DNA of 64,000 nt from assembly GCA_038093515.1 (NCBI GenBank), contig JBBPSI010000027.1:62001-126000 (forward strand), written 5' to 3'. Below the pieces are notes generated by a model, which saw only the letters and a program-made list of their open reading frames with translations, made no database searches and was not told the DNA's origin. This DNA is from Butyriboletus loyo (taxonomy: Eukaryota; Basidiomycota; Agaricomycetes; Boletales; Boletaceae). Below are positions 34,201 to 44,691 of the stretch, in pieces. How positions within the stretch are numbered: position 1 is the first letter of the stretch; each line of letters starts with the position of its first letter. Made by a program: the position numbers and the translations under genes.

Positions 34201-36284
34201 TCGAGCAGCACGGTTTCCTCCACTTCCGATAATCGCCAAGCAGGATCCACCGTGTTTCTCGCAGACTCCACGAGCAAGTCAGGCCCGTCGATGTCTTCGT
34301 CTCTGCTTGCAGAGTGATCGAGGAGCAGGACGTCCAAGATGCACTCCCAATCGGAGACTGCGTCGACTTCGTCCCACAGTGCATCGACGGCAAGCACTAT
34401 CCGTCCTCTTGGGTCAACCCCAGTCAAAGACGGCAGGTGTACGCGGCGACTTGGCACACCCTCGCCTGCCTCACTTTCCTCTTCGGCAACCTCTGAGGCA
34501 CGGTCAAGGACCTTTCCCCAGTTGACCAGTAATATTGCCAAGGCCTTGACACCAGCCCTCGACTTAATCTTTTCTCCCTTGTTACGTCCCGCGACGGCTG
34601 AGAGACGCTCCTCTGCCACTTCTTGCCAGACTCCGGCCACGAACCCGGCTACGGCTTTTCTGACACGCGCTTCTGCGTCAAAGAGGAGAAGGCACATGCG
34701 TTCGCGTTCCTCGTCTTCGAGGAGCGCGTTGCTGTCGATGGCGCTTAAAACGCCTATCACGGAAGTGCGTACGTTCAACTCAGTATCGCCAGCGGCCATC
34801 TCGAGTAACCGGGGTTTGAAGCGTTGGGTGAAGTGTGTGAGGGAGCCCAAGTACTCGGATTGTGCGTAAACAACTGCGAGTGCTCGTACTGCTTCGAGAC
34901 GGACGGGTGTGCTAGAATCCGAGAGAACCCAGCCAACGTACCGGAGATACGATCCGTCGAGAAAATGTGCGGGATAATGGGTAAACCATGAACCCATGGC
35001 TTTGACGCACTCGGCGCGAATGTTGGGGTCCAAGTCACGATACCTGTGAACGAAAACACTGGAAAACGGAGTGAATGGCGATGATAGGAAAAACAAGGAT
35101 GGCACACACCCGTCTACTATTTCCTTGAGGTATTCGGCGAGGATCGTGCGTCGTTTTCGAACTTCTGCAGCCTTGCCGTCGAGGTCCTTTTCGCGCACCG
35201 CAGCGGATTTGTTGACGGCTTTCCGTTTCCGCTCACCTTCTCGCTGTCGACCGACGATTTCGGCTTCCTTTTCGACGGCTGCTGCTACCTGGCAAAGGGC
35301 AGTCTCTACTTCGAGAGCCACAACAGTGGCAGTATGGCGAAAGGAACGTATCTGCGAGGAAGACATGGCGATGACCCAGGTTTGTAGGGTCGTGATAAGA
35401 TCGGTGGTGTAGAGCAATCCGAGTTCGGCTGCTGCTAGAACGAGACGTTCGATTAGCTCCGAGAGGGAGGCACGAAAACGTTTGAATGCGGGTAGTTTAG
35501 AAGTGAGAGGATATATTGGAGAGTTTTCCTGAGGGGAGTTGAGCGAGGTCGCGGGCGTGTGGACGGTAAAGTTACCTGTTTGAGCCCCTCTGTGAAGTTG
35601 TCAAGGGAATCGAGGACGCCGTCGTAGTCAATGACTTGGTCTGCATCGACAGAGTCATTGCAACCACATGCACGCAAGATGCAGTTGATCAATTCTGCCT
35701 GTGCTGCTCCGGCACTTTGGGAGAGCGAGTGAAGAAAGTCCTCCGCGGTTGATTGAAGCGCGGCCGAGGGGTTTAGTATGGTGTCTGTGATGCAAGTTGA
35801 GATGGTACGGTCCGGGAAGGGTGTGGAGAGGACGTACTGAAGAGCGGGTTATCCGCGTTAATCTTGGTATCTGTAGCGAGCTTGGTGGCATCGAAATGTC
35901 CATTTGCAGGTTTTGCTTTGGTGCGCTTCGGCTTTGGCTTAGAAGGGACGGCAGTGCGCGGTTTCTTGGGTGGAGGGGGACCCCTTGGTTTGCGCGACGG
36001 GGCAGCGCGTTTCTTTGGTTTGGACGCGGTGAACTCTTGTTCGTCGTCGTGTTCTGGGTCCGCGTCGTCGTGCTCGTCGATGGGGTCGTCTTTATCTGAA
36101 AGTTCGGTGAGTGAGTCCTCCTCATCGGGTTGCGGGGCTCTCTTGCGCTTGTTCGGGGACTGGCTGGCTGTTCTGACTGAGGAGAGAGGGGGAGTGGGAG
36201 AGGAGTGAACGTACTGGAAGCGAATTGCTTGACCTGTTTTCTGTCGCGTTGAGAGCGACGAGGCGCAGGGGCGGATTGAGGCAT
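31299..36284 (-). CDS. SCC3: Cohesin subunit Scc3/SA (STAG)
   Basis: Scc3 is the HEAT-repeat subunit that clamps Scc1 and DNA in the cohesin ring. The start at 36284 gives MPQSAPAPRRSQRDRKQVKQ, a basic N-terminus. A STAG-type helical region around 35000-35700 is followed by the SCD signature: VHRYRDLDPNIRAECVKAMG, then YLRYVGWVLSDSSTPVRLEA, YAQSEYLGSLTHFTQRFKPR and LNVRTSVIGVLSAI. HEAT-type helices continue through 34100-32200 (LLVESARNTVDPAWRLSEVE, LLFDAEARVRKAVAGFVAGV). The C-terminal 180 residues are acidic, then Arg/Pro-rich, ending FIIRRKRARH. More than ten introns of 50-70 nt interrupt it; I estimate 1,300 residues or a little more. It shares a 66-bp divergent spacer, holding an ACGCGT box, with the gene at 36351. 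Confidence 0.85.
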
Positions 36285-36304
36285 GAGAGAGGGGGAATTC
36301 AACA

Positions 36305-36314
36305 AGACGCGTCT
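36305..36314. promoter_or_regulatory. MCB-type box ACGCGT in the SCC3 promoter
   Basis: A 10-bp palindrome, AGACGCGTCT, has the ACGCGT core (36307-36312) 23 bp upstream of the SCC3 start codon. ACGCGT is the MluI cell-cycle box bound by MBF in yeasts. The core occurs about a dozen times in this window, so a single copy is weak evidence alone. Confidence 0.45.
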
Positions 36315-36350
36315 CGCTTTTTCAATCCACGTACATAATCCAAACAAACG

Positions 36351-37099
36351 ATGATGCTCCGATTGTCCACATTGTCCCGCTCACCCTCCATCAACGTCCG
36401 TCTCTTGTCTCCGCTCCTCCCTTTAACCTCCTCACTCGTTCGCAGGTCCGTTTCACCGCACCAGGCCATGCCAACCCGTACTTTCTCGACCGACCCCACT
36501 TCATCGACCCCTCTCACCCCGCTGCCAAACTCGCCCTCCGCAACCTGCCTTCCTTTGTCTGTCCCCAATTCACCATCCGCGCCTTTCCAAACCCCATCCT
36601 CCAGGAGCCCATCGTTTTTGTCCCCATTAACCCCCTCCTCGCCACCGGCCTCGTCCGCGCATCCACAACCACCCACGCCCCACAGCGATGGCAGCAATGG
36701 TGGTCAAAGCTTGACATCACCGACACCCAACAAATGCGGACGGAGCTAAACACCCCAGCCAATGGAAAGCGACAAACGTGGACCACCTTTCACGAAAAAG
36801 AAGGTTGCAGACGGTGGGACAACCTTGACGCGATGAGAAGACACGTCAAGTTCGTCGCCGCGAGGCAGCTCGCGGATGCCCGCCTTGCCGCACTCGCAGA
36901 GCGTGGCAGGCGCAACGTCGGCCTGCTCTTCCACACGTCCAAGAAGGCGACGAGCAAGTCGTGCGTCATCCGTAGGAGGCTTCGCTCCAAGATGACCGCC
37001 GCAATCCACCTTGTCGTCGATCGCAACGCGGACGCCGTAGACGCGCCCGAGACTGACAAGCGGGCGAGTCATTCTCGTCTCGTCCTCTCCTTGATCTGA
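36351..37099 (+). CDS. Hypothetical protein with mitochondrial-type N-terminus
   Basis: The start MMLRLSTLSRSPSIN is rich in Arg, Ser and Leu without acidic residues, like a mitochondrial presequence. Intron 36396-36445 (GTCCGT..CGCAG) leads in phase to VRFTAPGHANPYFLDRPHFI, then AAKLALRNLPSFVCPQFT, EPIVFVPINPLLATGLVRA and RWQQWWSKLDITDTQQM. The frame stays open to 37099, but the part after about 36790 looks less protein-like (Arg-rich, RRNVGLLFHTSKKATSK), so the natural end might lie earlier through an unseen intron. I do not recognise the family. It is divergent from SCC3 with only 66 bp between start codons. Confidence 0.55.
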
Positions 37100-38453
37100 C
37101 ATCCACCCCTACACAGCGGTCAGCAACCTCGTATCCTCCCCTAATGTTGGTCTCCCGCCCTCTACAAGAGAACGAACGCCTCGTCTTGCAAGGTCACTGC
37201 CTCTCCTGACCGTCCCATCCATCTAACACGTATACCCAGATTGGACATATCTCGTCGTACCTGACCTCGCCATTTACAGAATGCCATTGCCCAACCTCGT
37301 CCAAGCCGTCCGAAAAGCTCTCCTCAGATTGGGCCATCAATCGAACCGTCTAGAATCCTCGTGGTCTGCCCTACCGAAAAGTAACGCACACTCACGTCAG
37401 ACACTGCCCATCGATAGGCGGCTACCTGCGCTTCACCGTCCTCACATGGTTGCGACCAAGTCCCAGTCAGTGACCCGAACCGGGACAAACCATTCTCACC
37501 GTCCCCGAGCATCAGAGCGCGCACAGGATTCAAAATCCCCCCACGAGCCAGCCAAACACGAAAACCTGTCCACTGAATTGTATTCCAGTCATCCCATCAT
37601 CTTGTCACACGAGTAAACCAGAGGTTAATAAAGAAACATGTCCGTTGCTTTTGATTCGCGAGGCCCCTTCGAACCTGAGTCGCCAGGAGAGTAGTATGCG
37701 GATAGTTCACAGGTGTTCGTAATGAAAAGCTCACGCCTTGACACTTAGTATCGATGAGCCCCTTAGGTGTACATTCCTACTCGACGCGACCGATCGCCGT
37801 TTGAAGAGACAGAATCTGGTCTGAGTTTTTCTTTCTACAATCGACTCTAAATCCCCCAACAAAGTCTGACAGGACAACCCTCACGACTGAACGTCGCTTG
37901 GCGTACCACCTTGCAGTATAGCAGCCAGGAACGATAGCACTTTTCTAAGCGAGCTGAGGCGTAGAATTTAGTCTACCTGAGCGAGGTGGTGTGGCAGCAT
38001 CTTTCTTTCTGTCCACCTCGCTGCCACAAGTCTGGCTCGCTGAGTCCAGCGGCAGTGTCTCAGCAGACAGTGTCTCTCGTCACACCCACCCACCATTCCT
38101 TCTCTCAGGATCGAACAATTGGTGATAACGACCACGCGTACGGCGCATATCAGCATACTATTACCGTAATTTGTCCGACGCGCTGTGGTTGACACCATGA
38201 GCAGTTTCCCTCGCACAAGCTGATCCACCCGCCCTCACTGCAGCTCACCTTTCTGCTCAGGTTTGGGCCTCGTTTCGGGCTGGAAACCCAACCCCCACGA
38301 CCCCTCTCTCCGTCTACAACTTATTCCTGTTTACTACCGTACTTTGTGTCATCGCGCCAATTCACTTCGATCTCCCTCCATTTCAGGTCACTGAGCCATC
38401 GTCATGCATTGACCTATTACTATCCTACACTCATACTATCCGATTCACCCGAT
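37100..38453. other. Intergenic region
   Basis: About 1.35 kb between the hypothetical gene (+) and the 3' end of the M3 peptidase gene (-). The plus-strand frame 37281-37616 (111 codons, His/Ser/Pro-rich) has no recognisable features and was not called. Nothing else seen. Confidence 0.4.
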
Positions 38454-41336
38454 TCACAAATTCGACGCCCGTGCACCACCATCCTGTTCAATCTCGTTGA
38501 TGAACGCCTTTGGGTTTGGTTTACGTCCCAAAAAGTCCTGACGCAAAAAAAGAACACATCCGCCAATATCAGCAACCACGGAAGGTTTTTCATTTTTCGA
38601 ACAACCACCCGTGACGTACCTTCAACGAATCCATCTCGTCCCGACTCCCACCCACGAGGAGAATCTTGTCGCGGTATAGTTTCCCAAGCTCGGGATCCAG
38701 CGGCGCCTTTTTGAACACCGTTGCGTACATGTCTGCAGCGAACACGAGCGAGTAGGTGTACCTACGTCGTGAAAAATAAATGAAATAAGATTAATTTACG
38801 TTGGTGGTGAACGAAACAGCTTACCCATAGTACCCAGCATCGTATCCACCGACAATATGCCCAAAGGTGCCCTGTCCAGGTTTATACGCACCCCCTTTCA
38901 CGAGCGAGATCTGCTCCCTCAGCTCATTCCAGAGCTTGGTATAATCCGTGTTCACGTCCAGACTGTTGTTGTGCACCAACAGATCAAAGTTGGCGAAAAA
39001 CAGCTGGCGGAGGTAGAACAAGCCCACGTTGACATAGCGGCTTGTGGGGCGAAAACATTCAACAACGTGAGGGGTAGTATCAATTCTGACACTCACCTCT
39101 TGATGATCTTGTCGATCAGATCGTCCGAGAGCGGCTCTTGCGTCTTGTAATGGCTCGACATCTTCTTCAGCACTTCGGGTTCCCAGCACCTGAGGACACG
39201 ACCCCCCACTCAATCACGACGTCCTAATGAACCCAACAAAGAGAAGACAACGACTGACCAGTTCTCGAGCATCTGCGACGGCGCCTCCACGAAATCGCGC
39301 GCAACAGCCGTCCCATGGAACCGTGCATATGTCGTTCGACTGAGTAAACCATGGAATACGTGTCCCATCTCATGGAAAAACGTCGTAACGTCGTCGTGTC
39401 GCATGAGCGCTGGTCGTTCCGGAGTCGGTTTCGCGAGGTTCGCCACCATGGCCGTCAACGGGTAGCGTCTTTTTCCGTCGGGGAGCTCATAACTTGGCAA
39501 AAGACCCCACACAGCAGCATGCGAGTATTTGGCATCTGAAAAAGAGGTTCCGAAGACATGAATATTGAACGACACGATGGAGCGTTCACGACTCCGTACC
39601 GCGGGGGAAAAGATCGAGGTAGCAGTGTCCAACGAAACCCGACTCATCTTTTGCATCCTTTTCCCAAACCGCAAACTGTTGAACCTCTGCATGGACATCA
39701 CTCACTCACTCATTCGAGGCAGGTTCAGCGTATTCCAAAGACTCACCGGGGTGCCATACATCCCGCGCATCACCTTTGACCTCTACAAATCTGACCCCGA
39801 GTAGGTTCTGGTATATATCGAGAATAGCGGGGACAACGACGGAGACCGGGAAATACTCCTTGACAAGGGAATCGTCGAGACTCAGGTTGCGCTCCACATA
39901 GAGCCGATCGTAATATCTACCGGGGTACGATCAGACAGAGCTGGGGGAACAGATCCCAATGGCGTGCCTATAGTCCCATAAGTAAAAGTTGTCGTCGATT
40001 GGCAAGCTGCGCTTGACATGCTCCTCCTTTTTAAGCGCAAGAAGCGTGGCGCGTTCTTGAATGCCAAGAGGATCAAGATGTCTCTTAAGTTCGTCCAAAA
40101 ACTACACGGCGGGTGAGGGAGAGATACACAGAGATCACGAAAATCGGTGTAACAGACCTCCTTCGCACTGGCCGCACTTTTGATCATCTTCACCTCCGTA
40201 ACGTAATCCGCCCAAGAATCGTACTGCATGATCTCAGCAATCTGCCTACGTAGGCGGAGGGCAGTATTCAGGTATTCCACATTGTTTGCCAGTCTATCCT
40301 CAAAGGCCTCTTGGGCCGCTTGACGCGTTTTTGGGTCGTTGGCGTATTTGAACTTGCCATCGTAGCTGTCAGCATTCGACCGCGCGCGTTGATTAGCCAG
40401 AGACGAAACTCACGATGGGAAAGACATCCGGCGTCTTAAACGTGGCTTCGTACAGCACCTTGTCACCTTCTGTACGTTGGGTATACCCCGAGATCACGTC
40501 CTCTGGGACACCATCGAGTTCTTGGCGTGTAAAAGTGATGCGACCCTGTATGGATACGTTTCAGACCCTTCGACATGAACGAGCAGAGCATAAGCGCAAA
40601 AGATCTGACTCACGTTCTCCTCGTTAAAGTTTTGCTACAAGATCACGACACGATTCAGCACCGCACTCCTATGCAACACAAACACAACCATCGAACGACC
40701 TACCGTGAACTTCAAGCACGCATCCGAGAGCTCATCCTTAAGCCTCTTCAGCTTCTCCCTGTCCTCCTTCCGCTCAAGCGCCAACCCAGCACGCTTCCCA
40801 TCGAGCAACATCTTGTCGACGAGTCGCTTCTGCTCAGCGCTCAGCGTGTCCCAGGCACCCGTCGTGCGTAGGTTGGCCGCGGCGGTCACCTTGGCCTTGT
40901 ACAGATCTTCGCGCATTGATTCTTGATTCGCAAACTTGCGCGTGTGTTCTTCGGATTTGGTGGAGGCATCACGAAGCGCCTTGTTCGTCGAGACGTTTTG
41001 GTAGAAGCCGAGCGGCTCGAGGGTGATGTCGAACTCGGCCTCTGCGTTGGCGAGTGCAAGCTGTCAACGCGAGGAAAAATCCGTGAGCCGCGTGATATAA
41101 TAACAATAATAAGTCAAACTCACAAACACCTGAAAAATGCATGGGTCAGACGATCAGCGAGCGAACGGAGAAGAAGGCGCACGCACGTTATCGAAATTGA
41201 GCTGGTCCTCGGGAAGCCGGACGATGTCATCGCTGACCTGCTTATTCTTTGCAAGCGCCTCGGTCGTCAGCCGTTCGATGTCTTCGACGGTGTGTTGCCA
41301 GCTCGGCGGGGGCTGCGGGGGTGTCAGGGATGCCAT
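38454..41336 (-). CDS. PRD1: M3 family zinc oligopeptidase (saccharolysin/thimet type)
   Basis: A metallo-oligopeptidase that degrades short peptides. The start at 41336 gives MASLTPPQPPPSWQHTVED; an in-frame ATG at 41594 would add a basic, acid-poor extension. The N-terminal helical domain includes PEDQLNFDNV, LSAEQKRLVDKMLLDGKRAG and the substrate-domain helix LRLRRQIAEIMQYDSWADYV. The zinc site is FFHEMGHVFHGLLSRT with the third ligand glutamate in DFVEAPSQMLENW, near 39270-39370. C-terminal parts are GTFGHIVGGYDAGYYG, then RDKILLVGGSRDEMDSLK joined to DFLGRKPNPKAFINEIEQDG and a stop at 38454-38456. It needs eight or more introns. Length is around 700 residues, as in yeast Prd1. The neighbour upstream on the same strand is MCM4, with no functional link evident. 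Confidence 0.85.
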
Positions 41337-41665
41337 CGTGGTAGTATCTGCGGTGAACCTGAGGTCGAGATAGGCGTCGGAGAGCGGCGAGGCGTGTCTT
41401 GTCGTCGAGGTGGTGGCGATGTGTCGGTGTCGCGTTCGACCTTGTAGGTTGTTGCTGGACCAGGGAGTCCGAGATGGGCTATCGATTGTGACCGCCCCGA
41501 TATAGCCTCGACCGGGCACTCGTCCATTAAATCGACCCCGAAGCAGGAGCCTGCACGTCGTCGCGACACTTGCTGAGCGGCCAACAACGTTCATGGTCAA
41601 CAGCGCCAGTACGCGTAAAAACACCAACGTAAGAGATACACACAAAACAGTACAACATCCCTTCT

Positions 41666-44552
41666 TCAACCTCCCTCGACCTTTCGAATCACCCGTCTAT
41701 CACGCTCTCCAACGACTGCAACGACACCCTCATTCTCAAGCGCCTTGACGACCTCTGAAAACTCGACAGCGTCCACTCGAATACTACTCTGCTCGCCCAA
41801 CCGCCTCATCGCGTCTCCCCACCGGATACCCCGACTCTTCGCCCCAGCAGCACCGTCCAGCAAAGTCAACAGTTCCCTCTGCATGTCGTCGCGCAGCCTT
41901 CTCTGTCCAACCCCGGTTCCCGTGTTAAGCAGGCCCATGTCAATCTTGCCCGTCCGTGGGTCCATCGCACTCGTCCGAATCGCCTCGCGCATCAACCGAC
42001 AGGCTTCTTGGACGTCTTGCAGTTCAACGTGCGCAGCAAAACGCATGCGGGCGTGTGCCTCGGAGAGGCGGATCATACTTTCCAGCTGACGCGTGGTCGC
42101 GGTGATGCGTTTCTCAGCCCCACGAGGCTCATTGGACCCAATGGCGCGAAGGGAGACATAGGACGCGACGAGTTCGTCACTCGCTTCCGAGCTGAGGACA
42201 GGATGGAGATGCGTTCGAGCGTACTCGATGTATGCCGAGAGTTCCTCCAGAGGCTATGTCACACTGTTAATTCACGGATACACCAAACGTTCAAGTGGAA
42301 CCAACTAAGATATCATGTCCTCCAGTGTCCGGTGCGTCTTCAAGGTATAGCCCAACGAGGTGCTGAGCCAGCTTCCGGTCCAGTGTCTCGTCAACGCGAT
42401 CCAGGACGAGGTAGAGGAGATCAAATCGTGATATGAGTGTCGGAGGAAGGTCGATGTTTCGGGTGATGGGCAGGTTGACGTTGTATTTCGACTCGACTGG
42501 ATTGGCTGCAGCGAGAATGGAGGTTCGAGCATTCAAGGTGGTGATGATGCCAGCTTTTGCTATTGAAACAGTTTGTTGCTCCTAGTTATGCCATCAGTCG
42601 AGGTCACCTAGCTCAGATTCGCCAACTGACCATAACTTCATGGAGGACACTGCGAGTAGCGTCCGACATTTTATCAAATTCGTCAATGCAGCAGACACCT
42701 CCATCACTCAAGACAAGGGCACCGCTGAGCATGTTATTAGCCATGAAGAAAGGGGATGCATCAGTGCCAACTTGCCTCTCTAGAACCAGTTGTTTCGAGT
42801 CCGGATCTCGGGTAACGTACGCAGTGAGACCAACAGCTGATGAGCCTTTGCCAGATGCATACACTCCCCGAGGGGCAATTTTGTGCACATACTATGAGAG
42901 ATTTCAGCTCCCTGGACAGAAAGCACGAGGATGGAAAATCACCTGCAAGATCTGAGACTTACTGGTACCGGGATCACCAACGAGCAAAACGTTGATGTCT
43001 CCACGGTACCTTGGCCCTCCACCCCCGCCACCTCTCGCAATGTTCTTGTTCGTTCCACCAAACAGTTGAAGCAGTATCCCCTTTTTGACGTCTTCCATCT
43101 CCCAGATAGACGGAGCAAGCGATCTTGCCAGAAGCTCGTATAAATCATGTCTCCTGCTGAGCTCAATGAGTTTCGCCTCGAGTTCGACCTGTCGTATCTT
43201 TCGTGTCTGCACGCCACCAATGGCGTCTTCAACCTGAATGTGCACGACATCTAGGTACGTCTTGAAGAGACTTTTCATCGTTCGCTGGCGGGGGTTCACC
43301 CTGACTGGTACACTCCTGAAGATTCCGGCGACGGACAGGCGGTCACCAGGTTTCGCCAAATCGACCAGCTCATCATAAACGCTTAATGAGACAGTGTGGG
43401 GCGTCTGACCGTCGGGCACTGCATCTGGGGTCTCCTGTAGCCTGATGACTTGTCTGTCCGCAAATTCGCAACGGTTATGTATGAGTGACATTGTACCAAC
43501 GGATGCACAGACGTCGCGAGGACAACGACCAGGTTCTTCGATCTTGCCACGGTCAATTTCGACTTGGACGGTATGAGAGCAAGTAAGGCACCGGAAAAAC
43601 GCCACTTTCATGTCTGGGATGACAGGAGTGGCACGGATGACGAGACCCTTGATGCAGATGAGCTTGTCGGTGTCTACAAAGCTGCTTCAGGATCATTACA
43701 AAAGCAGAACCAAGAGTGTGATTTACCACTTGGATTGAGTTCGCGCATGTTGACGGACTTGAGTCCAAAGGGTCGCACTTTATATACTTTGCCCATGATA
43801 TCAGCGATTTCTTCGTCACCTTGTTCTCCCTGCATGCCTTCTGCGCCAGCCTGCTGGTCTTCGTCGGCAATCTCCAACATGATATCCTTGAGTATTTGAT
43901 CCATCGCGGGTATCACTTCCTGGGGGTACTTTTGAAGTTGTCCAAACAGCTTCTTGCAAGGAGGGTAAGTGAGCAAGTTGACCATGTCCAAATTCAAGTT
44001 GGTCTGTCCCGTTTGACGCATGGCGCGTAGCTGGGTCTCGTACAACACGACTTCAGCCTCCTCTGGCGCATCGAATGCAATCGTGTACAAATTTTGCTCT
44101 CGGTCATGCAGTGCACGGTACTTTGGTTTGAACCCACGAAGGAACTCGCGAAAAAGCTTCATCGTCTCTGCGAGGTTGACGGTGGTGCCCCATATCGCAC
44201 GTATTTCATCGGGTTCATCTGTCGGGGCTGCAGGTGCGGAGAGATTGGGCACAGATGAGGGTGGGATAGACAGATGTGTTCCATCCGAAATGAGGTTATC
44301 GCTCAGCAAGTCGTTTTGGTACGCCGTTCGCACGACCCGGCGGGGCGTGGTGGATGTGAAAGAAGAGTGTATGTCCCCTCTGCGGTTTCTGGGTGTCGCG
44401 AGAGGGGTGAAACTGGCGACGCGCTTGGCCAACGGGGTGGCAGGGTCACTCCCCGGGAAGAAGAGCCGTTGCGGGCTGGCCTGTGGAGGCGCGTCCATCT
44501 CGACGTCGTCGATGTCAGACGTTGGGAAATCGACTCTGGGCGGGGAGGACAT
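41666..44552 (-). CDS. MCM4: DNA replication licensing factor Mcm4
   Basis: A subunit of the MCM2-7 helicase loaded at origins in G1. The start at 44552 gives [20 protein letters not shown]. The N-terminal tail has several SP/TP sites ([33 protein letters not shown]), the usual targets of CDK and DDK in Mcm4. The zinc-binding region is [13 protein letters not shown] with [10 protein letters not shown]. The AAA+ core has Walker [10 protein letters not shown], Walker [13 protein letters not shown], sensor region [13 protein letters not shown] and arginine finger [12 protein letters not shown]. The Mcm4 wording [20 protein letters not shown] is distinctive. The C-terminal winged helix ends VIRKVEGG. 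About 870 residues after removing 50-60 nt introns. The frame is open upstream to 44672, so an earlier start is formally possible, but would read through the palindromic MCB region. It is divergent from ORC3. Confidence 0.93.
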
Positions 44553-44585
44553 TGTGGATATCGTTAAAGGTTGCAGTGGAAAGAC

Positions 44586-44601
44586 ACGCGTCGCGACGCG
44601 T
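44586..44601. promoter_or_regulatory. Palindromic double MCB box between MCM4 and ORC3
   Basis: ACGCGTCGCGACGCGT is a perfect 16-bp palindrome made of two ACGCGT boxes (44586-44591 and 44596-44601) in the 139-bp divergent spacer. It lies 33 bp upstream of the MCM4 start and 90 bp upstream of the ORC3 start. ACGCGT is the MBF-binding MluI cell-cycle box of yeasts. G1/S co-regulation of both genes is inferred. Confidence 0.7.
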
Positions 44602-44691
44602 TCGATTGAGCATTTAGGGTAGGCGCGTGCCAGAGTTCCACACGGTTGGGCCCACACGGTCCTTCTCATCAACTACCATTCCAATATTCGA

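Noticed and set aside
36299..36697. Minus-strand open frame antisense to the hypothetical gene at 36351
   Set aside because: Gly/Glu-rich mirror of the Pro/Ser-coding plus strand; the spliced plus-strand frame makes better protein.
37281..37616. Plus-strand open frame of 111 codons
   Set aside because: His/Ser/Pro-rich low-complexity reading in an intergenic spacer; no recognisable domain.
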